Positions 53,370 through 61,532 of a stretch of DNA of 64,000 nucleotides are shown one piece after another. Every line of letters starts with the position of its first letter. Position 1 is the first letter of the stretch. The position numbers and the translations under genes were made by a program. The DNA is taken from the NCBI GenBank assembly GCA_018267615.1, contig JAFDYD010000028.1, forward strand, positions 29,516-93,515, read 5' to 3'. This DNA comes from Bacteroidota bacterium (lineage in GTDB: Bacteria; Bacteroidota; Bacteroidia; Chitinophagales; Chitinophagaceae). The notes under the pieces are model-generated. The model was not told where the DNA came from and searched no databases. It worked only from the letters and a program-made list of their open reading frames with translations.

Positions 53370-53971
53370 TTTTTCAATCCCTCTATTATTATTTTGAACA
53401 GCTTCATGATAAGCTCCCTCGAATGATTCCATTGCTTTAACTCCACCTTCGCAGTTAGTTTGAGTAAGTTATTTTCTTTGAAATTTTTCTCAAGCTGTAA
53501 AATATCTGTTTCTTTTAATAATGCATAGTCATTTTCATGCAAAGTATGCTGCCATTCATTTGCAGTAGTATTGATGTAAAAATCATTTTTCGAAAAAAGA
53601 GGCAGGTTCTTTTTTATATTGACGAGAAAAATTTCTTTATAATTTCCTTTTAAATGCAATGTGACGCTGAAATAATTCCCCCACCAAAAAAGAACACGGA
53701 TCGCGAAAACATTTTCTTTCGTAAATAACCTTGGATAGTCGAGCACAACATATGGTAGCCCTTTGTAGTTTTCTCCTTTGGAAATTTTAGGTGTTGTCTG
53801 GGCAATTTCCTGCGGCAAAGAAATTGCAGATAAATCTTTTTTCATCTCGTTTGCGATGATTGAAAAAAGATCAGAGATTTTAGCAATGATCTTATTCTTT
53901 GTTAAAATCCATTCTCCATTTTTGGCCAATAACAATTCCTCTTCCGAAAACTGTATTTTTGCGTCATTCAT
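53366..53971 (-). CDS. Conserved hypothetical protein
   Basis: A 201-residue cytoplasmic protein without signal peptide or membrane segment. It begins MNDAKIQFSEEELLLAKNGEW and contains ISKGENYKGLPYVVLDYPRLF and RVLFWWGNYFSVTLHLKG. I recognise it only as a conserved Bacteroidota type of unknown function. A box reading TATCTTTA lies four nt before the ATG on the minus strand, so the mRNA may be leaderless. The 3' end overlaps the START-like gene, and the 5' end carries the promoter box of the divergent lptF/G-like gene. Confidence 0.7.
   Translation of the reverse strand: MNDAKIQFSEEELLLAKNGEWILTKNKIIAKISDLFSIIANEMKKDLSAISLPQEIAQTTPKISKGENYKGLPYVVLDYPRLFTKENVFAIRVLFWWGNYFSVTLHLKGNYKEIFLVNIKKNLPLFSKNDFYINTTANEWQHTLHENDYALLKETDILQLEKNFKENNLLKLTAKVELKQWNHSRELIMKLFKIIIEGLKN
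53954..53961 (+). promoter_or_regulatory. Predicted -7 box (TATTTTTG) for the LptF/G-family gene
   Basis: A perfect TAnnTTTG match inside the first codons of the divergent minus-strand gene, giving a leader of about 38 nt before the GTG at 54005. Confidence 0.45.
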
Positions 53972-53975
53972 TTAA

Positions 53976-53983
53976 TAAAGATA
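53976..53983 (-). promoter_or_regulatory. Predicted -7 box (TATCTTTA) for the conserved hypothetical gene
   Basis: TAnnTTTG with the last base changed, ending four nt before the ATG at 53971 on the minus strand, in the same geometry as several leaderless candidates. Confidence 0.35.
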
Positions 53984-54004
53984 TTATTTCAGAAAGTTAT
54001 TGCT

Positions 54005-55453
54005 GTGATAAAAAAGCTCGACAAACTTGTACTAAAAGCATTCATCAGTCCATTTATTGCGACTTTCTTTATCACATTATTTGTTCTCGTTCTTCAATTT
54101 TTCTGGCTTTACATCGATGATATCGTTGGCAAAGGAATAGATTTCTTAACGATCGGACGATTTATCATGTATGTATCCGCTACATTGGTACCACTCGCAT
54201 TGCCGTTGGCGGTTTTGCTTTCTTCGATCATGACATTTGGAAACCTGGGAGAAAGTTTTGAACTCGTTGCTATCAAATCCGCTGGCATTCCTTTGCTGCG
54301 TTTCATGAGACCTTTGTTCTTTGCTGCAATCGTTATATGTGGAATCGCTTTTCTTTTCAACAATTACATCATTCCCGTTGCCCAACTGAAAATGCAGACT
54401 TTAAAATATGATATCATCGTTTCAAAACCAGCATTCGACATCAAAGAAGGAGTATTTTATGATAAGATTGACGGATATATTATCAAAATAGGAAAAAAAG
54501 AAAAAGACGGATCAACAATAAAAGATGTCATTATTTACCAACAGAATTATAATTTGCTCCAAGATGCGTTGATCGTTGCTGAAAAAGGAAAAATGGTGAT
54601 TACTCCCGATAAAAAATTTCTGGAATTTAATCTTCAAAACGGCTGGAACTATAGAGAAAAAGGTCCACGACTCACAACGAATACTGAGTTTATTCGGATG
54701 GGTTTTAAAGAATATAAAAAAGTATTGGACCTGAGTTCATTTAAGTTGAGCAAAACTGACGACAGTGCGTTCAAGAATAATTACCAGATGCTCAATATGC
54801 GTCAACTGAATACTACCATCGACTCATTGGAAATGACAGCATCGAAATATAAAAACAAAACCGGAAACGATATCAAATCATATATCCGTTCATTGAAATA
54901 TCTTGACTCCTCATGGATCGATACAAAAAATCTATCGCTTTCCAAAGTAGATTCATTTAGCAAATTACTTCCAGACAGCACAAAAACGTATTTGATAGAC
55001 AGATCAATCGCCGCCGTAAATAGCATCAGATCGAGCCTTGAACAGTCTGCTATTTTGTATAATGCAGAAAAAGCGAATCTGCGTCTTCACCAGATGGCAT
55101 GGCACGATAAATTAACCATGTCTGTCGCATGCCTGGTTCTGTTTTTGATCGGTGCTCCACTTGGTTCAATCATCCGCAAAGGAGGTATTGGTTTGCCACT
55201 TGTATTTGCAGTTGTGTTTTTTGTTATTTTCTTTCTGTTGAATAATTTCGGAAGAAAATTTGTGAAGCAGGAAGTGATGCAACCCATCGCAGGAATGTGG
55301 ATGGCCACTTATGTTTTAGTTCCTGTCGGTCTTTTTCTAACCTACAAGGCCATGCGCGATTCACAGCTATTCAATAAGGAATTTTATCACAGAATTTTCA
55401 AGAAATTTAAAATACGAAATCGACGATCAGCGATTGGTGACATACAACCATGA
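54005..55453 (+). CDS. LptF/LptG-family permease (YjgP/YjgQ)
   Basis: A 482-residue inner-membrane protein of the LPS export ABC complex. Helices at about residues 15-40, 52-75 and 98-118 precede a periplasmic jellyroll-like domain (about 125-230), and three helices follow after residue 365 (LTMSVACLVLFLIGAPLGSIIRKGGIGLPLVFAVVFFVIFFLL). LVLKAFISPFIATFF and GAPLGSIIRKGG are family signatures. A long insertion at about 250-360 is typical of Bacteroidota members. The start is GTG at 54005. Whether it is LptF or LptG cannot be told. Confidence 0.9.
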   Translation: MIKKLDKLVLKAFISPFIATFFITLFVLVLQFFWLYIDDIVGKGIDFLTIGRFIMYVSATLVPLALPLAVLLSSIMTFGNLGESFELVAIKSAGIPLLRFMRPLFFAAIVICGIAFLFNNYIIPVAQLKMQTLKYDIIVSKPAFDIKEGVFYDKIDGYIIKIGKKEKDGSTIKDVIIYQQNYNLLQDALIVAEKGKMVITPDKKFLEFNLQNGWNYREKGPRLTTNTEFIRMGFKEYKKVLDLSSFKLSKTDDSAFKNNYQMLNMRQLNTTIDSLEMTASKYKNKTGNDIKSYIRSLKYLDSSWIDTKNLSLSKVDSFSKLLPDSTKTYLIDRSIAAVNSIRSSLEQSAILYNAEKANLRLHQMAWHDKLTMSVACLVLFLIGAPLGSIIRKGGIGLPLVFAVVFFVIFFLLNNFGRKFVKQEVMQPIAGMWMATYVLVPVGLFLTYKAMRDSQLFNKEFYHRIFKKFKIRNRRSAIGDIQP

Positions 55454-55551
55454 TTCAGTTTTCCAATTACAGATTCTTTATTTCCTATTTCCATATTACC
55501 TAATTTTACGCGAAATTTTTTCTATTGAACAGAGGCAAAGAAAATTTGAGA

Positions 55552-56508
55552 ATGCAGAGATGGATTGTAATTACAGCCTGCGTTCTTTTTCTGCTCAAAA
55601 TTGTCGCCTGGTATCTTACTAAATCGGTGGCCATACTCACCGATGCATTGGAAAGTATTGTCAATATTATCGCGAGCTTCATAGGCATTTACAGTTTATA
55701 TATTTCAGCAAAACCCCGTGATGAAAATCATCCGTACGGACATGGAAAAGCTGAATTTCTTTCAGCAGCAATCGAAGGAATTCTTATCATGCTTGCAGGG
55801 GTTTTTATTATTTACGAATCCGTAATTCACCTGGTATATCCTCATCCATTAAAAAAACTTGATTTCGGAATCATACTCGTTGCAATTTCTGCGGTCATCA
55901 ATTTTATCCTTGGCTACATAGCAATTAAGAGAGGTATTAAAAATAAATCTGCCGTGCTTGAAGCAAGTGGTCATCACCTGCAATCAGATACATACTCAAC
56001 AATTGCAATTATTGTTGGACTGATCCTGATTTACTACACTGGCTTTCATCAACTGGATAGCATTGTCGCAATCATTCTTTCCTTCATAATCATTTTTGTT
56101 GGTTATCGCATTACGCGAAAATCAATCGCGGGTATTATGGATGAAGCAGATAAAAAAATTCTCGGCAGACTGGTGGAACTGCTAAATCAATATCGAACTC
56201 AAAACTGGATAGATATCCATAATCTCCGGGTTATAAAATTTGGAAGTGTTTTGCATGTGGACTGTCACCTGACCGTTCCTTGGTATTTAAATGTTCGCGA
56301 ATCGAATATGGAAATTGAAAATCTTACGCAGTATATAGAAAACGAATTTGGAGAAACAATGGAATTTTTCGTTCATGCCGATGATTGTGTTGAATTCTCT
56401 TGCCCGATTTGTTTAAAAGAAGATTGCTCAGTTCGTCTGCATCCTTTTAAAAAGAGAATTGAATGGACACTTGAAAATATCATCCCTAATAATAAACATC
56501 AGTTATAG
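55552..56508 (+). CDS. Cation diffusion facilitator (CDF) transporter
   Basis: About 318 residues from the ATG at 55552; a TTG at 55525 is less likely. Six helices are predicted. Helix 2 carries AILTDALESIVNIIASFIG and helix 5 HHLQSDTYSTIAII, which hold the metal-binding Asp/His residues (the usual HxxxD pattern), and HPYGHGKAEFLSAAIEG is the family hallmark. The cytoplasmic C-terminal domain ends with a Cys-rich stretch (CVEFSCPICLKEDCSV), which may bind an additional metal. Likely exports Zn2+ or another divalent metal by proton antiport. Confidence 0.92.
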   Translation: MQRWIVITACVLFLLKIVAWYLTKSVAILTDALESIVNIIASFIGIYSLYISAKPRDENHPYGHGKAEFLSAAIEGILIMLAGVFIIYESVIHLVYPHPLKKLDFGIILVAISAVINFILGYIAIKRGIKNKSAVLEASGHHLQSDTYSTIAIIVGLILIYYTGFHQLDSIVAIILSFIIIFVGYRITRKSIAGIMDEADKKILGRLVELLNQYRTQNWIDIHNLRVIKFGSVLHVDCHLTVPWYLNVRESNMEIENLTQYIENEFGETMEFFVHADDCVEFSCPICLKEDCSVRLHPFKKRIEWTLENIIPNNKHQL

Positions 56509-56575
56509 GACCGTATAATATAATGAATCGTGGGCGGTGAAACGATTCAAGCCAATGGCTGGTTCATCCACCATC

Positions 56576-57016
56576 CTATCTTGCTTTTTTCATCGCCTTT
56601 TCAATAGCCTCGAGTTTTGTTTTCATGAAATCACCTACTTCAGCAAATTGCGCATTTTGGTTTTGTAATTGATTTTGCAATTGGAGATATTGAAGATTGT
56701 ACGACATACGAGTTGCGTCCGCCTGCCTGGTAGCTGCCAATTTCTGATCCGCGTCGCTTTCAGGTAAGGCATCATCATATTCCTGTTCCTGTTTTTCCAG
56801 GTTATCCTTGAAAGTTTTTAATTTCAAATCATAATCTTTCAATGACTTTTCAACCAATATTTTTTGTTGCTCCAAATCCTTTATGCTTTTTTGCAACACC
56901 TCATACTGCTCACTCAATTTTTTGAAATTCCTCTTACTGATATGACTGGCCGACTGAGCGCTTGCACTGTTTGCAAAAAAAATAACAAAAGGAAAACCAA
57001 CAATTGATTCGAGCAT
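56576..57016 (-). CDS. Exported coiled-coil protein of unknown function
   Basis: About 146 residues from the ATG at 57016. This start gives a plausible signal peptide (MLESIVGFPFVIFFANSASAQS); a longer frame begins at 57085. The mature part is almost entirely Lys/Glu/Gln-rich helix with heptad character (LSEQYEVLQKSIKDLEQQKILVEKSLKDYDLKLKTFKDNLEKQ), then LQLQNQLQNQNAQF. It may be a periplasmic chaperone- or OmpH-like helix bundle, but no family is certain. Confidence 0.6.
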   Translation of the reverse strand: MLESIVGFPFVIFFANSASAQSASHISKRNFKKLSEQYEVLQKSIKDLEQQKILVEKSLKDYDLKLKTFKDNLEKQEQEYDDALPESDADQKLAATRQADATRMSYNLQYLQLQNQLQNQNAQFAEVGDFMKTKLEAIEKAMKKAR

Positions 57017-57092
57017 CTCATAACAGATCCTTTTGCTAAAACTACCCGATTTAAACATTTCATTAAAAAATTTATCCTTAGCCAAAACGCAC

Positions 57093-57100
57093 TATATTCG
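57093..57100 (+). promoter_or_regulatory. Predicted -7 box (TATATTCG) for the M20 peptidase gene
   Basis: TAnnTTCG, giving a leader of about 40 nt before the ATG at 57143. Confidence 0.35.
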
Positions 57101-57142
57101 TTTTTCTGAATAAAATAATTTTACAATATCAAACTTAGATAT

Positions 57143-58507
57143 ATGAAGGCTTGGAAAGAATACCAAGAAAAGAACAAAGACCGGTTTTTAAATGAACTAC
57201 TTGAATTGTTGCGCATTCCTTCTGTCAGCGCGCGAACAGAACATAAAGCCGACATGCAAAAATGTGCAGAGGCAGTTCAACAAAGTTTATTAAAAGCAGG
57301 AGCTGATAAAGCAAACATATATCCAACCAATGGTCACCCCGTTGTTGTTGCTGAAAAAATAATAGATCCTTCGAAGCCTACCATATTAGTATATGGTCAT
57401 TATGATGTGCAGCCGCCAGACCCGATGAACCTTTGGCATAGTGGCCCATTTGATCCAATCATCAAAGATGGAAAAATTTTTGCAAGAGGTTCTTCCGACG
57501 ACAAGGGACAATTTTATATGCATGTTAAAGCCATGGAAACTATGGTGCAAACAAATTCACTCACATGCAATGTAAAATTTATTATTGAAGGCGAAGAAGA
57601 AATGGGCTCTCCGAATCTTGCACCATTTATCACTGCGCATAAAGATTTACTGAAAGCAGATGTCATTCTAATCAGTGATACAGCCATGATCAGTATGAAA
57701 GATCCTTCAATTGATATTGGTGTCCGCGGACTTGCCTATATCCAGGTTGAAGTTACAGGCCCTAATCGCGACTTGCATAGTGGTGTGTATGGAGGAGCTG
57801 TACCTAATCCAATTACAATCCTTTCAAAAATGATTGCTTCCTGTCATGATGCAAATAATCATATTACTATTCCCGGATTTTATGATGATGTAGTTGAGTC
57901 TTCAAAAGAAGAAAGGAAATTGATGGCCGAAGCTCCATACAATGAAGATGAGTATAAAAAAGACTTAGGACTGCAGGCATTGTGGGGAGAAAAAGGATAT
58001 ACAACAAATGAAAGAACAGGTATTCGACCTACTTTGGAATTAAATGGTATTTGGGGCGGATATACCGGCGAAGGCGCCAAAACTGTTTTGCCTTCGAAGG
58101 CGTTTGCAAAAATTTCTGCGCGGCTCGTGCCGAATCAATCGTCAGAAAAAATCACAAAAAAATTGTTGGAGCATTTTAAAAGTATTGCTCCCGAAGGAGT
58201 AACTGTAAAAACAGAAGACCTCCACGGTGGAGAGCCATATATGACTCCGCTTGATTCGAAGGCATATAAGGCAGCTCAAAAAGCAATTGAAACAACGTTT
58301 GGAAAAAAGCCAATCCCTGTCCGTGGTGGAGGAAGCATTCCTATAAGTTCTTTATTTGAAAGAGAACTGGGAATTAAAATTGTCTTTATGGGATTTGGAT
58401 TGGATAGTGATAACCTTCATTCGCCCAATGAAAAATTTGACCTGGAAAATTTTTATAAAGGCATCGAAACAATTCCTTATTTCCATAAATATTTCGCGGA
58501 ACTATAA
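57143..58507 (+). CDS. M20-family dipeptidase / metallopeptidase
   Basis: A 454-residue di-zinc peptidase of the M20 (DapE/ArgE/CPG2, carnosinase-like) group. The first metal site is LVYGHYDVQPPDP, the second GSSDDKGQF; the catalytic and metal Glu pair lies in EGEEEMGSPNL. A dimerisation lid with RDLHSGVYGGAVPNP follows, and LHSPNEKFDLENF near the end supplies the last metal ligand. It probably cleaves dipeptides in the cytoplasm. No signal peptide is visible. Confidence 0.93.
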   Translation: MKAWKEYQEKNKDRFLNELLELLRIPSVSARTEHKADMQKCAEAVQQSLLKAGADKANIYPTNGHPVVVAEKIIDPSKPTILVYGHYDVQPPDPMNLWHSGPFDPIIKDGKIFARGSSDDKGQFYMHVKAMETMVQTNSLTCNVKFIIEGEEEMGSPNLAPFITAHKDLLKADVILISDTAMISMKDPSIDIGVRGLAYIQVEVTGPNRDLHSGVYGGAVPNPITILSKMIASCHDANNHITIPGFYDDVVESSKEERKLMAEAPYNEDEYKKDLGLQALWGEKGYTTNERTGIRPTLELNGIWGGYTGEGAKTVLPSKAFAKISARLVPNQSSEKITKKLLEHFKSIAPEGVTVKTEDLHGGEPYMTPLDSKAYKAAQKAIETTFGKKPIPVRGGGSIPISSLFERELGIKIVFMGFGLDSDNLHSPNEKFDLENFYKGIETIPYFHKYFAEL

Positions 58508-58555
58508 TTTCGCCAGCACACACAAATCTTTATAACACCCACACAGATTTAAATT

Positions 58556-58563
58556 TAATTTTG
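58556..58563 (+). promoter_or_regulatory. Predicted -7 box (TAATTTTG) for the S4-domain gene
   Basis: A perfect TAnnTTTG match ending three nt before the ATG at 58567, so a leaderless mRNA is likely. It argues against the TTG start at 58561. Confidence 0.5.
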
Positions 58564-58566
58564 TGC

Positions 58567-58953
58567 ATGGCTGAAAAAGAAAAACTTCGTCTGGATAAAT
58601 ACCTATGGGCAATTCGTCTTTTCAAAACAAGGACGCTCGCTTCCGAAGCATGCGAAAAAGGAAAAGTGAAATACAATGGTGAGCAGGTAAAGCCTGCTAA
58701 GCAAGTTCATGTGGGTGATGAATATGAAATAAAGACAGAAGCCAAAAGATGGCGAATCAAAGTTGCCGGATTGCTATTCGGTCGCGTTCAATATACCGAA
58801 GCAATAAAATACTACCTGGATATAACCCCCGCCGAAGAAATTGAAAGATTGCAATTTCAGGCTGCCAGTTTCCATACAGGGAAACGACTCAGTAAAGTTG
58901 GAAGACCTACAAAAAAACAAAGAAGAGATTTGGATGGATTTTTAGAAGAATAG
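58567..58953 (+). CDS. S4-domain RNA-binding protein, Hsp15-like
   Basis: About 128 residues. RLDKYLWAIRLFKTRTLASEACEKGKVKYNG is the S4 RNA-binding domain of the heat-shock protein 15 family, followed by QVHVGDEYEIKT. The basic C-terminus (KVGRPTKKQRRDLDGF) matches the Hsp15 tail. Hsp15 rescues free 50S subunits carrying peptidyl-tRNA. The TAG stop codon opens the inverted repeat that precedes trmD. Confidence 0.9.
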   Translation: MAEKEKLRLDKYLWAIRLFKTRTLASEACEKGKVKYNGEQVKPAKQVHVGDEYEIKTEAKRWRIKVAGLLFGRVQYTEAIKYYLDITPAEEIERLQFQAASFHTGKRLSKVGRPTKKQRRDLDGFLEE

Positions 58954-59052
58954 AACCATGATTTTCCCGATTTAAAATGATCATGATGAAACATCTAAAA
59001 TGTCATACGCACGTTTCCGCATAATTATTTTAAATCAGGAAAATCATGGTTC
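58953..59052. repeat. Inverted repeat between the S4-domain gene and trmD
   Basis: The arms run about 58953-58981 and 59024-59052 (29 nt, about two mismatches), with a spacer of about 42 nt. The left arm starts in the TAG stop of the S4-domain gene. The right arm ends two nt before the trmD promoter box. Words include GAACCATGATTTTCC, which also occur in the repeat at 11778-11983. Confidence 0.82.
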
Positions 59053-59054
59053 AT

Positions 59055-59062
59055 TATCTTTG
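59055..59062 (+). promoter_or_regulatory. Predicted -7 box (TATCTTTG) for trmD
   Basis: A perfect TAnnTTTG match ending four nt before the ATG at 59067. It fits leaderless transcription and favours 59067 over the in-frame ATG at 59046 within the repeat arm. Confidence 0.52.
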
Positions 59063-59066
59063 CTTC

Positions 59067-59744
59067 ATGCACATCGATATCATCACAGTTTTGCCCGAAT
59101 TATTGGAAAGTCCTTTTGCTCATTCTATTTTGAAAAGGGCGAAGGAAAAAAATTTATTGGATATACAAGTGCATTCGTTAAGGCACTGGGCTGTGAATGA
59201 ATACGGCCAGGTCGACGATTATCAATATGGCGGTGGTGCAGGAATGGTAATGATGTGTGAACCGCTCGCTAATGCAATTGATTCTCTATCAAAAAAAATA
59301 AAATACGACGAGATCATTTACATGACACCTGATGGTGAACGCCTCAATCAGAAAACCGCCAATACGCTTTCTTTAAAAAATAATTTACTGGTTATATGTG
59401 GGCACTATAAAGGCATCGATGAAAGGATTCGCGAACATTATGTCACAAAAGAAATATCTATTGGTGATTATGTGTTAAGTGGTGGTGAATTGCCCGCCGC
59501 GATCTTAGTGGATACAATCGGAAGGTTGATTCCCGGCGTTTTGAATAACGAAACATCAGCGCTTTTTGACTCTTTCCAGGATAACTTGTTGGCTCCCCCT
59601 GTTTATACAAGACCTGTCGATTTCCGCGGATGGAAAGTGCCGGAAATATTATTGAGCGGTGATCCAAAAAAAATCGATGAATGGAGAAATGAATTGTCTC
59701 TTGAAAAAACAAAAGATCGAAGACCTGATTTATTGGAAGAATAA
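59067..59744 (+). CDS. trmD: tRNA (guanine-37-N1)-methyltransferase TrmD
   Basis: About 225 residues. TrmD methylates G37 of tRNAs, preventing frameshifts. The SPOUT-fold knot motifs are clear: DIITVLPELLESPFAHSILKRA at the start, GGGAGMVMMCEPL, LVICGHYKGIDERI and the SAM-binding VLSGGELPAAILVDTIGRLIPGVL. In many bacteria trmD follows rpsP and rimM, but here it is about 9.5 kb away on the other strand. The ATG at 59046 lies in an inverted repeat and is unlikely. Confidence 0.95.
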   Translation: MHIDIITVLPELLESPFAHSILKRAKEKNLLDIQVHSLRHWAVNEYGQVDDYQYGGGAGMVMMCEPLANAIDSLSKKIKYDEIIYMTPDGERLNQKTANTLSLKNNLLVICGHYKGIDERIREHYVTKEISIGDYVLSGGELPAAILVDTIGRLIPGVLNNETSALFDSFQDNLLAPPVYTRPVDFRGWKVPEILLSGDPKKIDEWRNELSLEKTKDRRPDLLEE

Positions 59745-59753
59745 TCGAATCAT

Positions 59754-60434
59754 TTATTTAGAAATAATTGCAGAACCGCCAAAATCAGGGATAGGGAGAA
59801 AATTAATTTTTTGTTCTTCACAAAATTGTTCAACTGCTTTTCTCGCACCCTTGTATCCATCGTTATTAAAATCATGAATGAAAATATAACCACCGCTCAC
59901 CAATTTGGGATAAAAAAATTGAAGACCACTGTAAATTGGTTCATATAAATCAGCATCGAGACTTACAAAAACAAAATGATCGTTTATGGCGTTTGCAGAC
60001 TCTGGAAAAAAGCCTGGTACAGGAATACATTTTTTCGGGAATGGCATTAGTTTTAAAACCGATTCTATGGAAGTATCGGAAAAATCCTGGGAGCCTTCAG
60101 AGAAATTCTGTTTTTTTTCATGCTCGATATCTCTTGTATCAAATCCTTCGAAAGTATCGAAGAGGTATAGTGATCTTTCCGAAAAATACAAGTTGATATA
60201 TTTTGCAAATTTCCCTTTATAAACGCCGAGTTCAGCAACATTGCCTTTTAATTTTTTTGTATTAATCTCGTGACTTATCAATTCCAATGTGGCGAGGCGG
60301 ACATAGTCAAAATAATTTTTGTCGATATTTCGCTTGCGCTCCAGATATCCAAGAGAACCTGAAATAAAAATATTATCTTTCTGTAAAGACCTGCCTGCCA
60401 AAAAATTAATTCCTTTTGCAAATATTTTAAACAT
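59754..60434 (-). CDS. TylF/MycF-family O-methyltransferase
   Basis: A 226-residue class I SAM-dependent methyltransferase of the macrocin O-methyltransferase family, which methylates sugar hydroxyls. NVAELGVYKGKFAKYINLYFSERSLYLFDTFEGFD is the SAM site; VFVSLDADLYEPIYSGLQFFYPKLVSGGYIFIHDF holds the metal-binding Asp/His residues. Similar genes occur in polysaccharide loci, though this one is 23 kb away from that locus. It converges on trmD with nine nt between the stops. Confidence 0.9.
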   Translation of the reverse strand: MFKIFAKGINFLAGRSLQKDNIFISGSLGYLERKRNIDKNYFDYVRLATLELISHEINTKKLKGNVAELGVYKGKFAKYINLYFSERSLYLFDTFEGFDTRDIEHEKKQNFSEGSQDFSDTSIESVLKLMPFPKKCIPVPGFFPESANAINDHFVFVSLDADLYEPIYSGLQFFYPKLVSGGYIFIHDFNNDGYKGARKAVEQFCEEQKINFLPIPDFGGSAIISK

Positions 60435-60502
60435 GGCGGCAATTTATCACAATTTGTTTTCTCGCAACTGAAAATTTAGACGGATGTTTTATCCAATTTG
60501 AA

Positions 60503-60535
60503 AAATTAAGAGCCGGGTACACCGACTCTTAATTT
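60503..60535 (-). terminator. Terminator hairpin after the LamG gene
   Basis: AAATTAAGAG and CTCTTAATTT form a perfect 10-bp stem with a 13-nt loop, with T/A-rich flanks, in the gap between the LamG gene and the TylF-type gene. Confidence 0.7.
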
Positions 60536-60548
60536 CATATTTTTAAAC

Positions 60549-61394
60549 CTATTCTTTCAAATTATTCAATTGAGCAACTGCACCCGGAGGAAGTGCACGG
60601 TTATAAATTCGGATTTCATCAATTATTCCGTTGAACCAATAGGGAAATGGAGGATTCTCGTGTTTACCAATCAACAAATCCTGGGTATTTTTCGTAAATG
60701 CACCGGATATAGACGTGGCGGACTTAAGCTGTCCGTTGATATACAATTTGGCAACAACACCGTTGTAAGTAAAAACTACATTATACCACTCTCCAGTTTG
60801 TATTGAAACCGTGTCGGTTCCAGTGGAAGGCGCTGTGCCTTGAGGGTTATTATCACCAAAAATACCCCAGAAATGTTCGCTATTTACATTTGGTGGACCG
60901 CAACTCGGCGAGAAATCATAAAATCCCATTTGATAGAATCCATCGACATTATACGGATATCCTTTACACAAAATCTGATTTTGACTACAGGTTCCTGAAT
61001 AAAAGCCATTGACTTTTACAATTGCCATCATTGTGATGTTACTTGGATTGAGTGATGAACTGTTTAGGACACGCATATAACTGCTTGCGCCATCAAACAG
61101 GTATGCATTATTGGAATTGCCAAAACGATCAGTGGCTTTGGTAGCATTATTAAACACAATGTCATTATGATATCCGCTACCATCAGTTAAGCTACCACCT
61201 GTGAAATTGTAATATGCAATTAACCCGTCAACCAAATCATAAACTGTATCCGTTATAATCGTAGTATCATGAATACTTTTTATGGTCGTGTCGTGAACCG
61301 TAACGGTTTTTGTGCAGCTAGTCACGGGTGACAAACTCATAAAAAAAATCACGTAAAATAAAATAGCGCTGAGCGCAAGTTTAATTAATCGCAT
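60549..61394 (-). CDS. LamG-domain lipoprotein
   Basis: A 281-residue exported protein. A signal sequence is followed by the lipobox VTSC with Cys27, so it should be a lipoprotein. Short repeats of HDTTI/TDTV (about residues 33-50) form a linker. The rest is a concanavalin A-like/LamG jellyroll domain: GLIAYYNFTGG, NNAYLFDGASSYMRV, ATLYINGQ-type KLYINGQLKSA and FNGIIDEIRIYNRAL. Such domains bind carbohydrate or serve as structural modules. No catalytic motif is seen. Confidence 0.87.
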   Translation of the reverse strand: MRLIKLALSAILFYVIFFMSLSPVTSCTKTVTVHDTTIKSIHDTTIITDTVYDLVDGLIAYYNFTGGSLTDGSGYHNDIVFNNATKATDRFGNSNNAYLFDGASSYMRVLNSSSLNPSNITMMAIVKVNGFYSGTCSQNQILCKGYPYNVDGFYQMGFYDFSPSCGPPNVNSEHFWGIFGDNNPQGTAPSTGTDTVSIQTGEWYNVVFTYNGVVAKLYINGQLKSATSISGAFTKNTQDLLIGKHENPPFPYWFNGIIDEIRIYNRALPPGAVAQLNNLKE

Positions 61395-61532
61395 GGGAGG
61401 AGTTTTTTTTAAACAGCCAAAATACGCATCTTATTTTTCAATCACAAAGGTTTCACATATTCGTGCGCATTTCGGTATTGAATGCGTCGATTCCGGGATT
61501 ATTCGTGAAAATTATAAGGTAAAGATTAGCGC

